Of a stretch of 64,000 nucleotides of DNA, positions 44,568 to 52,789 are shown one piece after another. Position 1 is the stretch's first letter. Every line of letters begins with the position of its first letter. Source of the stretch: GCA-2720975 sp964469565 (lineage in GTDB: Bacteria > Planctomycetota > UBA1135 > GCA-002686595); contig CAYXZD010000003.1 in NCBI GenBank assembly GCA_964469565.1, forward strand, positions 124,001-188,000, read 5' to 3'. Under the pieces are notes generated by a model, which was not told the origin of the DNA, made no database searches, and saw nothing but the letters and a program-made list of their open reading frames with translations. The translations under genes and the position numbers were made by a program.

Positions 44568-45623
44568 ATGCAAATCACTGAGATTCCCGTACCTGGCTAT
44601 GAGCGCGTGGCCAGCTGCCGCGATGAAGCCTCTGGCCTGCACGCCCTGATCGCGGTGCATAGCACTGTTCTCGGTCCTGCCCTGGGCGGCATGCGCATGC
44701 TGCCCTACTCCTCTGAGGAGGAGGCGCTGTTCGATGTGCGCCGACTAGCTAAGGGCATGACGAATAAGTCGGCCGTGGCAGACACGGGCCTCGGTGGTGG
44801 AAAATCAGTCATCATTGGCGATCCTGCGACAATGAAATCACCGGCCCTGTTCCACGCAATGGGAGATTTCGTGGAGTCCTTTGGCGGAAAGTACATCACG
44901 GCAGAGGACATGAACATTGGCATTGCCGATCTCGATGAGGTGCGCAAGCGAACGCGCTGGGTTACGGGCTTGTCCCGAGAGTCAGGCAGTTCGGGCAACC
45001 CGAGCCCGTACACGGCCCATGGATGCGTTGTTGGGATGCGTGCGGCGGCAGAGGAGGCATTCGGCACCCAAGACCTGACAGGCCGGCACGTGCTTATCCA
45101 AGGCGTGGGCGCAGTGGGGGGCCGCCTCGCGATCCTGCTCAAGGAGCGTGGTGCCAAGGTGACCATTTGCGACATCAATGCCGATCGTGTTGATGCCATG
45201 TGCCGTGAGCACGGCTTCGATCAAATCAGTGATGATGACCATCTCGATTTGAAGTGTGATATTTATGCCCCGTGTGCTCGCGGAGCCACGATCAACGACG
45301 AGACGATTCCTCGGTTGCGCTGCCAGGTCATCGCAGGATGCGCCAACAACCAACTGCTTGAGTTTGAGCACGCAGAGGTCCTGCGCCGGCGAGGCATTCT
45401 CTACACCCCTGACTACGTTCTCAACGCGGGGGGCATCATCAACGTTTCCATCGAGCTGCTGGAGAGTGGTTACGACGAAGTGGCGGCCATGGCGAAGATT
45501 GAGAACATCTACGTCAACCTCAAGCGCGTATTTGAGATCTCACGCCAGGATGAGGTGCCCACCAATGTCGCTGCGGCGCGCCTAGCCGAACAGCGTCTCG
45601 CAGCGGCGGCGAACCCCAGCTAG
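44568..45623 (+). CDS. Leucine/phenylalanine/valine-type amino-acid dehydrogenase
   Basis: A 351-residue NAD-dependent branched-chain or aromatic amino-acid dehydrogenase, which oxidatively deaminates L-amino acids to 2-oxo acids plus ammonium. The N-terminal domain has GPALGGMRMLPY and the glycine-rich/lysine region RLAKGMTNKSAVADTGLGGGKSVI; then come AEDMNI and the NAD site VLIQGVGAVGGRLAILL. The catalytic lysine is in LGGGKS. Leu-, Val- and Phe-dehydrogenases cannot be told apart here. The ATG at 44568 fits the family start; 44490 would add 26 residues. Confidence 0.88.
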   Translation: MQITEIPVPGYERVASCRDEASGLHALIAVHSTVLGPALGGMRMLPYSSEEEALFDVRRLAKGMTNKSAVADTGLGGGKSVIIGDPATMKSPALFHAMGDFVESFGGKYITAEDMNIGIADLDEVRKRTRWVTGLSRESGSSGNPSPYTAHGCVVGMRAAAEEAFGTQDLTGRHVLIQGVGAVGGRLAILLKERGAKVTICDINADRVDAMCREHGFDQISDDDHLDLKCDIYAPCARGATINDETIPRLRCQVIAGCANNQLLEFEHAEVLRRRGILYTPDYVLNAGGIINVSIELLESGYDEVAAMAKIENIYVNLKRVFEISRQDEVPTNVAAARLAEQRLAAAANPS

Positions 45624-45672
45624 TCTTCGAGGATCCGCGTTGCCTTCGTGGGCAAGGTTGCACAGCAACAAG

Positions 45673-45710
45673 CAGACCCCTGTCTGGCAATGGCCAAACA
45701 GGGGTCTGTT
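45673..45710. terminator. Bidirectional hairpin terminator candidate
   Basis: A long inverted repeat: CAGACCCCTGT (45673-45683) with its complement at 45698-45708, extended inside by TGG/CCA across one mismatch. It lies between the convergent dehydrogenase and kinase genes, about 50 bp after the first. There is no clean T-tract (TTCACTGG follows), so it may act as a weak bidirectional terminator. Confidence 0.6.
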
Positions 45711-45759
45711 CACTGGGGAGCGAATCTGAAAGGGGTTACCCTCCCTGCATTCTCGAGCC

Positions 45760-46686
45760 CTACTCCTTACGGAGGAAGTCGACGAGGTCTGTTTCCAGCT
45801 CAGCGAGGCCGTACTCGGGCACGGTCAGGCAGCGGTACACAATGCGGGCTAAGGCTTCGGGGGTGTTGGGGTTCAAGTCCTTGGGTGGTGGATAGGAAAG
45901 GAAGTAGGACAGGCTCAGGCGCTCTACTTCGCCTCCTTGCTCTTGGCCTGCAAACTTCCAGGGCACCTCGTCGAACGGCAAGACGCCTGTGAGAATCTCG
46001 TACAGCATGACGCCAATGGCCATCACGTCCGCTTTGGACTCAAGCAGAAGGAGTGGATTGTAGTGAGGGGTGGTCGTGATGACTCCTTTCTTGTCCCTAC
46101 GCATTGCAGGGTCAATCATGACTACGCTACCCGACGGTTTGATGATGATATTCTCAGGCTTTAGATCGCCGTGGTACTCGAGTTGGCCCTTTTTGGCAAG
46201 CTTTGTCAGGGAGCGTACGATCGTCAAGAACCAGTTGAGCCGTATGCCTTCCAGTGCTCGGATCTTCTCCCGCAGGGTCTTGCCGCGCACATAATCTTGG
46301 ACTGCGATTGCTCTCCCTTCGTGCTGGAAGTAGTCCTTCACACTCACGAGGTTGGGGCTCTTGCAGGTTTCAAGCAACTTTGATTCACCTTCAATCAATT
46401 CGTCGATTTCGTGGACATCTAGGAAATCGATGCGTACCCCGTCTTGCCGAAAGAACACAGCCTCTGCTGGGGTTTCGTCGGGGCTGATGCCCTCGGGTTG
46501 ACGCGAATCAGTGATCTCAAGAAAGCGAGTCACATAGCGGCCGCCACCGGCGACATCGCCGACTTTGAGGGCAACCTGCTTTCCTTGCTTATCCTCGGCG
46601 AGGTATACAAGGGAGAATCCGCCGCGAGCGACGAACTCGATCACCTTGTACTCGCCGATGAATTCACCGATCTCTAGCTTAATCAT
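45760..46686 (-). CDS. Atypical Ser/Thr protein kinase-like protein
   Basis: A 308-residue protein kinase-fold protein. It has a glycine loop VARGGFSLVYLAED, the lysine in QVALKVGD, catalytic loop HGDLKPENIII (HGD for HRD), and IDPAMRR in place of DFG. The metal aspartate of the DFG-equivalent is kept, the loop glycine is lost. The C-lobe has ADVMAIGVMLYEILTGVLPF. No membrane segment or sensor domain follows. The ATG at 46686 fits; a longer opening to 47091 reads through unrelated Pro/Ser-rich sequence. It may be a functional kinase of the family seen in planctomycetes or a divergent pseudokinase. Confidence 0.7.
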   Translation of the reverse strand: MIKLEIGEFIGEYKVIEFVARGGFSLVYLAEDKQGKQVALKVGDVAGGGRYVTRFLEITDSRQPEGISPDETPAEAVFFRQDGVRIDFLDVHEIDELIEGESKLLETCKSPNLVSVKDYFQHEGRAIAVQDYVRGKTLREKIRALEGIRLNWFLTIVRSLTKLAKKGQLEYHGDLKPENIIIKPSGSVVMIDPAMRRDKKGVITTTPHYNPLLLLESKADVMAIGVMLYEILTGVLPFDEVPWKFAGQEQGGEVERLSLSYFLSYPPPKDLNPNTPEALARIVYRCLTVPEYGLAELETDLVDFLRKE

Positions 46687-46940
46687 GGGGGGGTCGTGGA
46701 CGGTCAGGGGAGAGGATGTGCTGGAGACAGACCAGCGCTCCCCTTTCATCGAATGTTCGGGGTGCCGGGATTGAGCCAAAGCTGCAGTCTTCCGCGCGAG
46801 GCAATCCGCACTCAGGCCTGACTCGGGGCACAAAGTGCTCGAAAACCCGCCCGTTGTGCTCCAGCTGCGCAGAAACGGCCCTAGAGCGACGCGTCGGAGG
46901 CCCCATTCCCGGGTGCGGGAAGACCGAGCGTGTCCAGAGG

Positions 46941-47345
46941 CTAGAGGCCCTGGGGCAAACGTCGTGGTGGCGCTTGCGTGGGTCCGAGCATCAGCTCGGC
47001 TTGTTCGGGCAACCCGAGGATCGCCTGGATCGAACCCAGCAGGGTGGGCTTCGAGACTGCCTGGGGAGCTCGGTGGGGCTGGTACCGCCATGCCCTGCCG
47101 TGAGAATCGATGATGCCCAGGTCTTGGCTATGTTGATTACGGATGATCCGCACTGGGCCCGGCCCTGTGTTCGAGGTCTCGTAAGTGGCCAAGGATCCAA
47201 CCCTCTCGCCTTCGAATTCCAGCCACTGAACATGGACGAGGCTGGCATTCTGCATGACACGCTCCGGCTGAGATTGCGGATGGGTCTGTCGGCATCCCGC
47301 AACGAGGCTAAGAAGTATGGGAGTAAGCAGGCGTAGGGAAGTCAT
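46941..47345 (-). CDS. Small lipoprotein of unknown function
   Basis: A 134-residue protein with a lipoprotein signal (hydrophobic residues 5-16, lipobox VAGC, cysteine at 18). The mature part is small, polar and strand-rich (VHVQWLEFEGERVGSLATYETSNTG), with a C-terminal segment of Pro/Arg. I recognise no domain. The 255 bp between it and the kinase on the same strand have no clear gene. Confidence 0.55.
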   Translation of the reverse strand: MTSLRLLTPILLSLVAGCRQTHPQSQPERVMQNASLVHVQWLEFEGERVGSLATYETSNTGPGPVRIIRNQHSQDLGIIDSHGRAWRYQPHRAPQAVSKPTLLGSIQAILGLPEQAELMLGPTQAPPRRLPQGL

Positions 47346-47416
47346 GAGGATTCAGTCTAACCGCCTGAATTGCAGTGCTCTAGACGGGTTAGGGGGCCGT
47401 GCCTATGATGGCGCAT

Positions 47417-48310
47417 ATGGACAGCGAAGCCCTAGAAAAACTGCGCCGCGCGGGGCGGATCGCATCGGAATGTAGGGAATGGGCGCGCGAAAACATTCGG
47501 CCTGGGGTCGAGGTGCGTTATGTGCTTGAGACGGTTGAGGCGATGATAGTCGAGCGCGGGGGCGCCCCAGCCTTCCCGACCCAGTCCTCACGTAATCAGG
47601 TGGCGGCGCACTACTGCTCTGCTCCAAACGACCCCATGACCTATGAGGTGGGCGACTGCGTCAAGGTGGATGTGGGTGTTCACGTGGACGGCTACATTGG
47701 GGATACAGCCTGCAGCGTGGACCTTTCTGAGGATGGGCACTGGCAACCCTTAGTAGATGCTTCTGCCAACGCGCTCAAGGCCGCCATTGCTACGGTGGGC
47801 CCGGGCGTGAATGTGCGTGAGGTGGGTTCGGCCATTGAGCGGGCCATCATGAGCGCAGGCTTCGAGCCCATTCGAAACCTGACCGGCCATGGCCTGGCTC
47901 GTTGGAAGGTTCACACTGCCCCTCAGATTCCAAACTATCCCGAAGGCGGTTCAGGCCTTCTCAAGGAGGGTATGGTGATTGCGATCGAGCCCTTTGCGTC
48001 CACTGGAAGGGGATTCATCTCCGAGCGCGGGAGGGCTGAAGTATTCATGATGCAGCGCCCCCCACGGAAGGCCAAGGGCCTCGACCGTGGCGTACTGGAT
48101 GTTATTCAGTCTTGGCGCGGCCTTCCGATTGCACGAAGGTACTTCAGAGACCTTGATAGTGATGTGGTTGAGGACACCCTGACCAAGCTGGTTCGACAGG
48201 GTGCATTGATGCGTTTTCCACCACTCACCGAGGAAGATGGGGTCATGACGAGCCAATGCGAGCACTCCCTATTCCTTGGACCCGCTGGAGTCGAGGTCTT
48301 GACTGCGTAG
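47417..48310 (+). CDS. map: Type II (archaeal/eukaryotic-like) methionine aminopeptidase
   Basis: A 297-residue pita-bread-fold methionine aminopeptidase. Metal ligands can be placed at VDVGVHVDGYIGDTA (two Asp), TGHGLARWK (His), AIEPFAS (Glu) and SQCEHSL (Glu). The type II hallmark is the helical insertion of about 60 residues between the catalytic histidine and the last glutamate, with RRYFRDLDSDVVEDTLTKL, seen in archaeal and eukaryotic MetAP2. Bacteria normally have type I. Two upstream ATGs at 47405 and 47408 and a GTG at 47399 are possible; 47417 fits best with the family start. Confidence 0.82.
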   Translation: MDSEALEKLRRAGRIASECREWARENIRPGVEVRYVLETVEAMIVERGGAPAFPTQSSRNQVAAHYCSAPNDPMTYEVGDCVKVDVGVHVDGYIGDTACSVDLSEDGHWQPLVDASANALKAAIATVGPGVNVREVGSAIERAIMSAGFEPIRNLTGHGLARWKVHTAPQIPNYPEGGSGLLKEGMVIAIEPFASTGRGFISERGRAEVFMMQRPPRKAKGLDRGVLDVIQSWRGLPIARRYFRDLDSDVVEDTLTKLVRQGALMRFPPLTEEDGVMTSQCEHSLFLGPAGVEVLTA

Positions 48311-48318
48311 GGGGGCCT

Positions 48319-50025
48319 GTGAGAGTTGCCCTCGTCACTACTCCTCCGTCGGGGCGCTCGGGCATCTTGGATTACACGGAGCAATTGATCCCCGGCCTGT
48401 GCAATCACTGCAAGGTTGCAGTCTTTGTTCAGGATGGCAAGGAGGGCGGGGCGCTGGCAAACCACCCTACCCGTGCCTTGTCTAGCCTGGACCCCCGTGA
48501 GTTTGACCGCATTCTCTATCAAGTCGGGAATGAACAGTCCCACGCTTTTATGCTCCCTGCGATTCGTGCGCTTGGGGGAACGGTGGTCTTGCATGACTGG
48601 GTTCTCTTTGACCTAGCCGTCGCAGCCAACCCAGCGCTGGCGAGAGGAGGGTTTGCCGGCCACCTTGCTGCGGCCCGCATGGGTGGCTTGAAACAAGCTC
48701 GCCTCTATGCACGTGTGCGGTCCGCCCGCCGTCGCCAACGGTCAATCAAGGCTCGAAAGAAACAGCTCGGTACTCGGACCGACGGCGAGGGCACTAGCCT
48801 CTTAGATGGTTGGCATGCATTAGAGGGCAAAGGATGTTGGAGCAGCGGTTGGTCGGTTATGCGACTGGCGCCGGGCTCAGAAGGGAAACGCGACCTGTGC
48901 CTGGAGTTGGACATCCCCGAAGGCCGGAAGGCCGAGATTGTCAGCGCCCATGGAACGATCGCCACGTGTCCGATGGGCACGGGGTCCCAGACGATTAGTC
49001 TTGATATAGGGAGTGCTGCCGACGGGTGCGATTGTACATACCTCGCCTTGAGTGTGAGTCCGCTCGATCCTACCCCGGTCCAACGCAAAAATGGGGATCA
49101 GCGCGCACTAGGAGCGTTCGTGCGCGCCATTTCATTGGGGGGACAGCCGATCGACCTAGCTGGCCCACGGCAGCAGCGCCGCAGCATCGAGTTGAGCGAT
49201 GCTCGCTTCGATTTGGCTTTCAATCGTCCCGTGGTTCGCCACGCTGATGCATTTATCGTACATTCAAAATGGATGCGTGAGCAGATCCTCCATCAACGGG
49301 GTGCACCCACCCCTGTTGGAATCATCCCACACGGCGCTCGCCCGCTTGAGGGTGGGCAGGCTCACTCTGCCGATCGACGCACGCTAGGACTACCGGACGA
49401 CGCATTCTTGATCACCAGCTTTGGGGCAATTCAAGAACACAAGCGCCCTGAAGTGCTCCTTCAAGCCGTGGCAATCGCGCGCAAGAGCTATCCCAACCTT
49501 CACCTAGTTCTTGCGGGTGAAGATCGGTTGGAGCGACTGGACCTTTCTGCATTGATCAAGAAGTTAGAGCTCAACTCGTGCGTAACCGTGACCGGATTTC
49601 TTACGGAACAAGAGATTACGCCCCACCTGCAAGTGGCGGATGTGTGTGTCAATCTACGCGGCCCTTCCACGGGGGGCACTTCTGGCGCGATTGCCAGGGC
49701 GTTGGGTGCGGGCCGCCCCGTCATTGCGTCAGGTGCTGCTGAGCAGGGTGAATGGCCAAGTGCGTGTGTGCGTACAATTCAGCAGGGGTCTAGCGAAGTA
49801 TCGGATCTGGTTGAGGCTCTCATCGATTGGGCCACGCATCCCAAGGAACGCAGGGCGGCCGAACAGGCTGCTCGTGCCTACGCCGTCGAGGTCCTTGCGT
49901 GGCCTCGAGTGGGCGCAATGTATGCAGACATCCTAGAGCGCATGCCAGGGCCACACTCTACGCGTAAATCCCTTATCGCAGGAGCGATTGCGGGGGCGGA
50001 TGAGCGCCGCAAGCAACGAACCTAG
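48319..50025 (+). CDS. GT4 glycosyltransferase with inserted beta-rich domain
   Basis: A 568-residue glycosyltransferase starting at GTG 48319, 10 bp after the map stop, with a G-tract as ribosome site. The N-terminal half begins RVALVTTPPSGRSGILDY and the C-terminal half has PVGIIPHGARP, SFGAIQEHKRPEVLLQA and GPSTGGTSGAIARALGAGRPVIA, typical of GT4. Between them, about residues 140-270, sits a separate strand-rich domain (GWHALEGKGCWSSGWSVM to RALGAFVRAISLGG) that I believe is a carbohydrate-associated beta-sandwich found in other glycosyltransferases. The sugar and acceptor are unknown. Confidence 0.8.
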   Translation: MRVALVTTPPSGRSGILDYTEQLIPGLCNHCKVAVFVQDGKEGGALANHPTRALSSLDPREFDRILYQVGNEQSHAFMLPAIRALGGTVVLHDWVLFDLAVAANPALARGGFAGHLAAARMGGLKQARLYARVRSARRRQRSIKARKKQLGTRTDGEGTSLLDGWHALEGKGCWSSGWSVMRLAPGSEGKRDLCLELDIPEGRKAEIVSAHGTIATCPMGTGSQTISLDIGSAADGCDCTYLALSVSPLDPTPVQRKNGDQRALGAFVRAISLGGQPIDLAGPRQQRRSIELSDARFDLAFNRPVVRHADAFIVHSKWMREQILHQRGAPTPVGIIPHGARPLEGGQAHSADRRTLGLPDDAFLITSFGAIQEHKRPEVLLQAVAIARKSYPNLHLVLAGEDRLERLDLSALIKKLELNSCVTVTGFLTEQEITPHLQVADVCVNLRGPSTGGTSGAIARALGAGRPVIASGAAEQGEWPSACVRTIQQGSSEVSDLVEALIDWATHPKERRAAEQAARAYAVEVLAWPRVGAMYADILERMPGPHSTRKSLIAGAIAGADERRKQRT

Positions 50026-50055
50026 ATTAGCCACACTGATTCTTAGGCTTCGGCC

Positions 50056-52584
50056 TTATGGGCAAAAGCGCAGACGCAGGCCGTTCGAAAAGTTAGAGCC
50101 GGTTCCGCCTGCTGGCACATCGCGGTACCAGACTTGGTAGTTCCACTCTGAACCCACCATGATTCGTCCAGCTGCAACAGGAGGTGCGGTGAGGTCAACG
50201 GCCAGACTCATGTTGCCCATGGCATCGGCTTGTCCCACGGGGTGGCGGAATAATGCCCCCCCCACACAGAGAAATCCGTCCATGACAGGTACTTGAGTCG
50301 CATTGGCACCATAAAAGAACATGCCAAACTGGCCGGCCGGTAATCCGGACGCATCGATCACGAGGTCGTTGGCCACCAAGCTAGTGGAACCGCTTGCTCC
50401 CATCAGCGCGCCTGATCCCGCAGAGTTGGGAGCAGCGACACAGTAACTCTGCCAGTCACACCCACCCCAGGGCTGCATCACGATGACATCATCGATTGCG
50501 GCCTCCAACTCAGTTGAGGGGCCACCGTCGTCGGCCTCGATGCTCAGGCGTACCGAGTTGCTTAGGGCGAGGTTGGGTGGGTAGGGTACTGAACAGCGCA
50601 TCCAATCTCCCGCATCGGTGTGATTGACTTTGTAGCGCTCCACGGTCTCCCATGTCTGCCCGTCGTCATCCGACAGACGAATGGTCAACAGGTTCATGGC
50701 GTCTTGGAAATGATCACCGCCATCTGCAAACCAATACCAAAACCGGATGATCGGTCGTGGGCTATTGCTGAGGTCGATCAGAGGTGAAGTTAGGGTCGTC
50801 TTACCCGAGAGGGAACTGCTGGCCCCCGTGAACCAACAATCGGTTCCTGTCGGTGTGTGGTCATCGCTTGGCTCCGCAGGCGAACCCGGGGGGTCACCTC
50901 GCTCCCAAATGCCTGTGGTGGCTGTGTCCGTGCTTGCACCGACGGTCCAGCCCAGATCCTGCTCGATGTCATCTTCAAATATCGTGATGGCGCCATCGCC
51001 ACCGATGGCCCACCAATTGGAATAGGGTGCCTCGGCGGGGGAAGTCCACAAGATGCCATTGGTGGAGCGCGCGCCCACAAACCAACGAACCTCCTGTCCG
51101 ACTTCCAGTGCTGGCAGGGGTGCTTCGTATAGGCCTGCGCCTAAGTCCACTAAGGGTGCCTCGATTACACCGTTGCCGAGATCGTAGTAGAGGCGCTCGG
51201 TTCCTGCTTGAAGGTCTCCGGGCGAATCCTGCTTGAGCTTGATTGTCACGGAGTGACCGGCGGTGCTCGCCAGTTCTGGTCGACCCTGCGGGTAGCTGAA
51301 TGAGAGCTGTGCCTTGCCGATCCACCAGACAAAGAGCCCTTTCTCTAAATCGCTGCCGATCACAATGCCGCTTGGGAAGAATGCGTAATTGCTCCACAGG
51401 CCATTGAATCGTGTTGCATCGTCACTTGGCCAAGTGTCGAACCAACCTATTTCGGTAGGGGCAAGGGGATTCGTGGAGTCAAAGACCCGCAGCCCAGCTC
51501 GGTAGTTCGCCTCAAAGATGCGGTTGCCATTGGTGTAGAGATTGTGACTGATCGCCCGGGCCTTTGAATTGAAGTTCCCCACATGCTTCAGGTTGGACAA
51601 ATTGGATACATCCATCACGATGGTGCGTGTCTTTTGTCCCGAGCCGTCTTTCTCATCATTGACGTAGAAGAGTTGCCGGTCTGGGGAGAGCCAGCCCTGG
51701 TGAGAATAGGCGGCATTTGAATAGTAGCCGTAGTCTCGCACGTACATGTTCTTCTTATTGGTCACGTCAAGAGCGATCACGCCTGTCTGCGCGCTGCCTC
51801 CATTGAGCCCCCCGCAACAGAACGCAATCTGTTTGCCGGCGTAGGGACCGCTTGTGTAAGTCACGACTTGAGCGTCATGTACGTAGCGGGAATTCCACTG
51901 GCCCACAAAGGGGGGGTTGACCGGGTTTGCATTCAGGTCGTAGGCGCGCAGGCCGTACCCGCTACCCCCGGCCCGGTAGAGGTAGCCAGACACCTCATCG
52001 ATGACCACGTTGTGGGTGGAGAGGCCGCCTCCTGATGTGACTGTGTTGGCAAGGGTGACGACGCCGGAATCAATCTGTCCAAGGTCGATAACCTGCATGC
52101 CCACATTGGCTTCCGTGACCGAGTATGCGTAGGTGCCGTGGGTCTTGATGTCACGCCACAAAGAGCTTGGACTTGAGATGAAGCCGACAACTGTCGGTGC
52201 CGCTGGATCTGTGATTTCTACAAACCCAGTGCCAGAGAATAATCCAATGATGGCGTATTCCCGGCCCGATGGTGACACGTAGCCCCAGCAGTCGTTAGCT
52301 CCCGCAGCACTTGAATCAATCCAGCTTGGGGGGAGCCAGGACAAGAGCTGCACGCCCTTGCGGGGGAACCGAATCGTACCCGTGCCCGTGTCGCCGCCGA
52401 GCCCAAACATCGATCCACCGGGCTGGCCGGGCGACTTGGGAAGTAGATTGTTGAGGACGGTGCCGGGAATATGGCCTGGCCCTGTCCAGGGTGGAACACG
52501 GTGTTGAATCTTGGGGTCGTCGTCGTGTGCGGAAACGACTACGGCAAGGGCGAAGACTACGGCAAGGATAAGGACATGTTTCAT
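50056..52584 (-). CDS. Secreted choice-of-anchor-B beta-propeller protein
   Basis: An 842-residue secreted protein with an N-terminal signal peptide (residues 1-19, cleavage near VSA). Residues about 50-420 form a propeller of the choice-of-anchor B type with repeated patterns (YAIIGLFSGTGFVEITDPAAPTVVGF, WRDIKTHGTYAYSVTE). A middle region (about 430-530) is Ig-like, and about 560-710 has a jelly-roll with a W-rich FWYWFADGGDHFQ core. The last about 130 residues, from CDWQSYC to NGLRLRFCP, form a cysteine-bearing domain that I associate with planctomycete surface proteins. Role: probably cell-surface or extracellular; no enzymatic motif seen. Confidence 0.8.
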   Translation of the reverse strand: MKHVLILAVVFALAVVVSAHDDDPKIQHRVPPWTGPGHIPGTVLNNLLPKSPGQPGGSMFGLGGDTGTGTIRFPRKGVQLLSWLPPSWIDSSAAGANDCWGYVSPSGREYAIIGLFSGTGFVEITDPAAPTVVGFISSPSSLWRDIKTHGTYAYSVTEANVGMQVIDLGQIDSGVVTLANTVTSGGGLSTHNVVIDEVSGYLYRAGGSGYGLRAYDLNANPVNPPFVGQWNSRYVHDAQVVTYTSGPYAGKQIAFCCGGLNGGSAQTGVIALDVTNKKNMYVRDYGYYSNAAYSHQGWLSPDRQLFYVNDEKDGSGQKTRTIVMDVSNLSNLKHVGNFNSKARAISHNLYTNGNRIFEANYRAGLRVFDSTNPLAPTEIGWFDTWPSDDATRFNGLWSNYAFFPSGIVIGSDLEKGLFVWWIGKAQLSFSYPQGRPELASTAGHSVTIKLKQDSPGDLQAGTERLYYDLGNGVIEAPLVDLGAGLYEAPLPALEVGQEVRWFVGARSTNGILWTSPAEAPYSNWWAIGGDGAITIFEDDIEQDLGWTVGASTDTATTGIWERGDPPGSPAEPSDDHTPTGTDCWFTGASSSLSGKTTLTSPLIDLSNSPRPIIRFWYWFADGGDHFQDAMNLLTIRLSDDDGQTWETVERYKVNHTDAGDWMRCSVPYPPNLALSNSVRLSIEADDGGPSTELEAAIDDVIVMQPWGGCDWQSYCVAAPNSAGSGALMGASGSTSLVANDLVIDASGLPAGQFGMFFYGANATQVPVMDGFLCVGGALFRHPVGQADAMGNMSLAVDLTAPPVAAGRIMVGSEWNYQVWYRDVPAGGTGSNFSNGLRLRFCP

Positions 52585-52789
52585 GATGGATTCAGCGCAG
52601 ACCGGTAGGGTGCACAAGCTCGAAGTCTAGCAGTCTGTGGTCAAGACGTGCGCGGAGTGAGCCCCGGTTCATGCTTCGAGTGGTCGTAGAGCATGGAGAG
52701 GGCTGCATGGGGCCTGCATTGGATGCCCCGGCCCACTCCTTGAGCACTAGACCGTCTCCGCACTCACCTAGACTCGCTAGACTTCCAGC

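Noticed and set aside
46686..47091. N-terminal extension of the kinase ORF
   Set aside because: The 135 residues are Pro/Ser/Arg-rich and match no kinase; the family-like start is at 46686.
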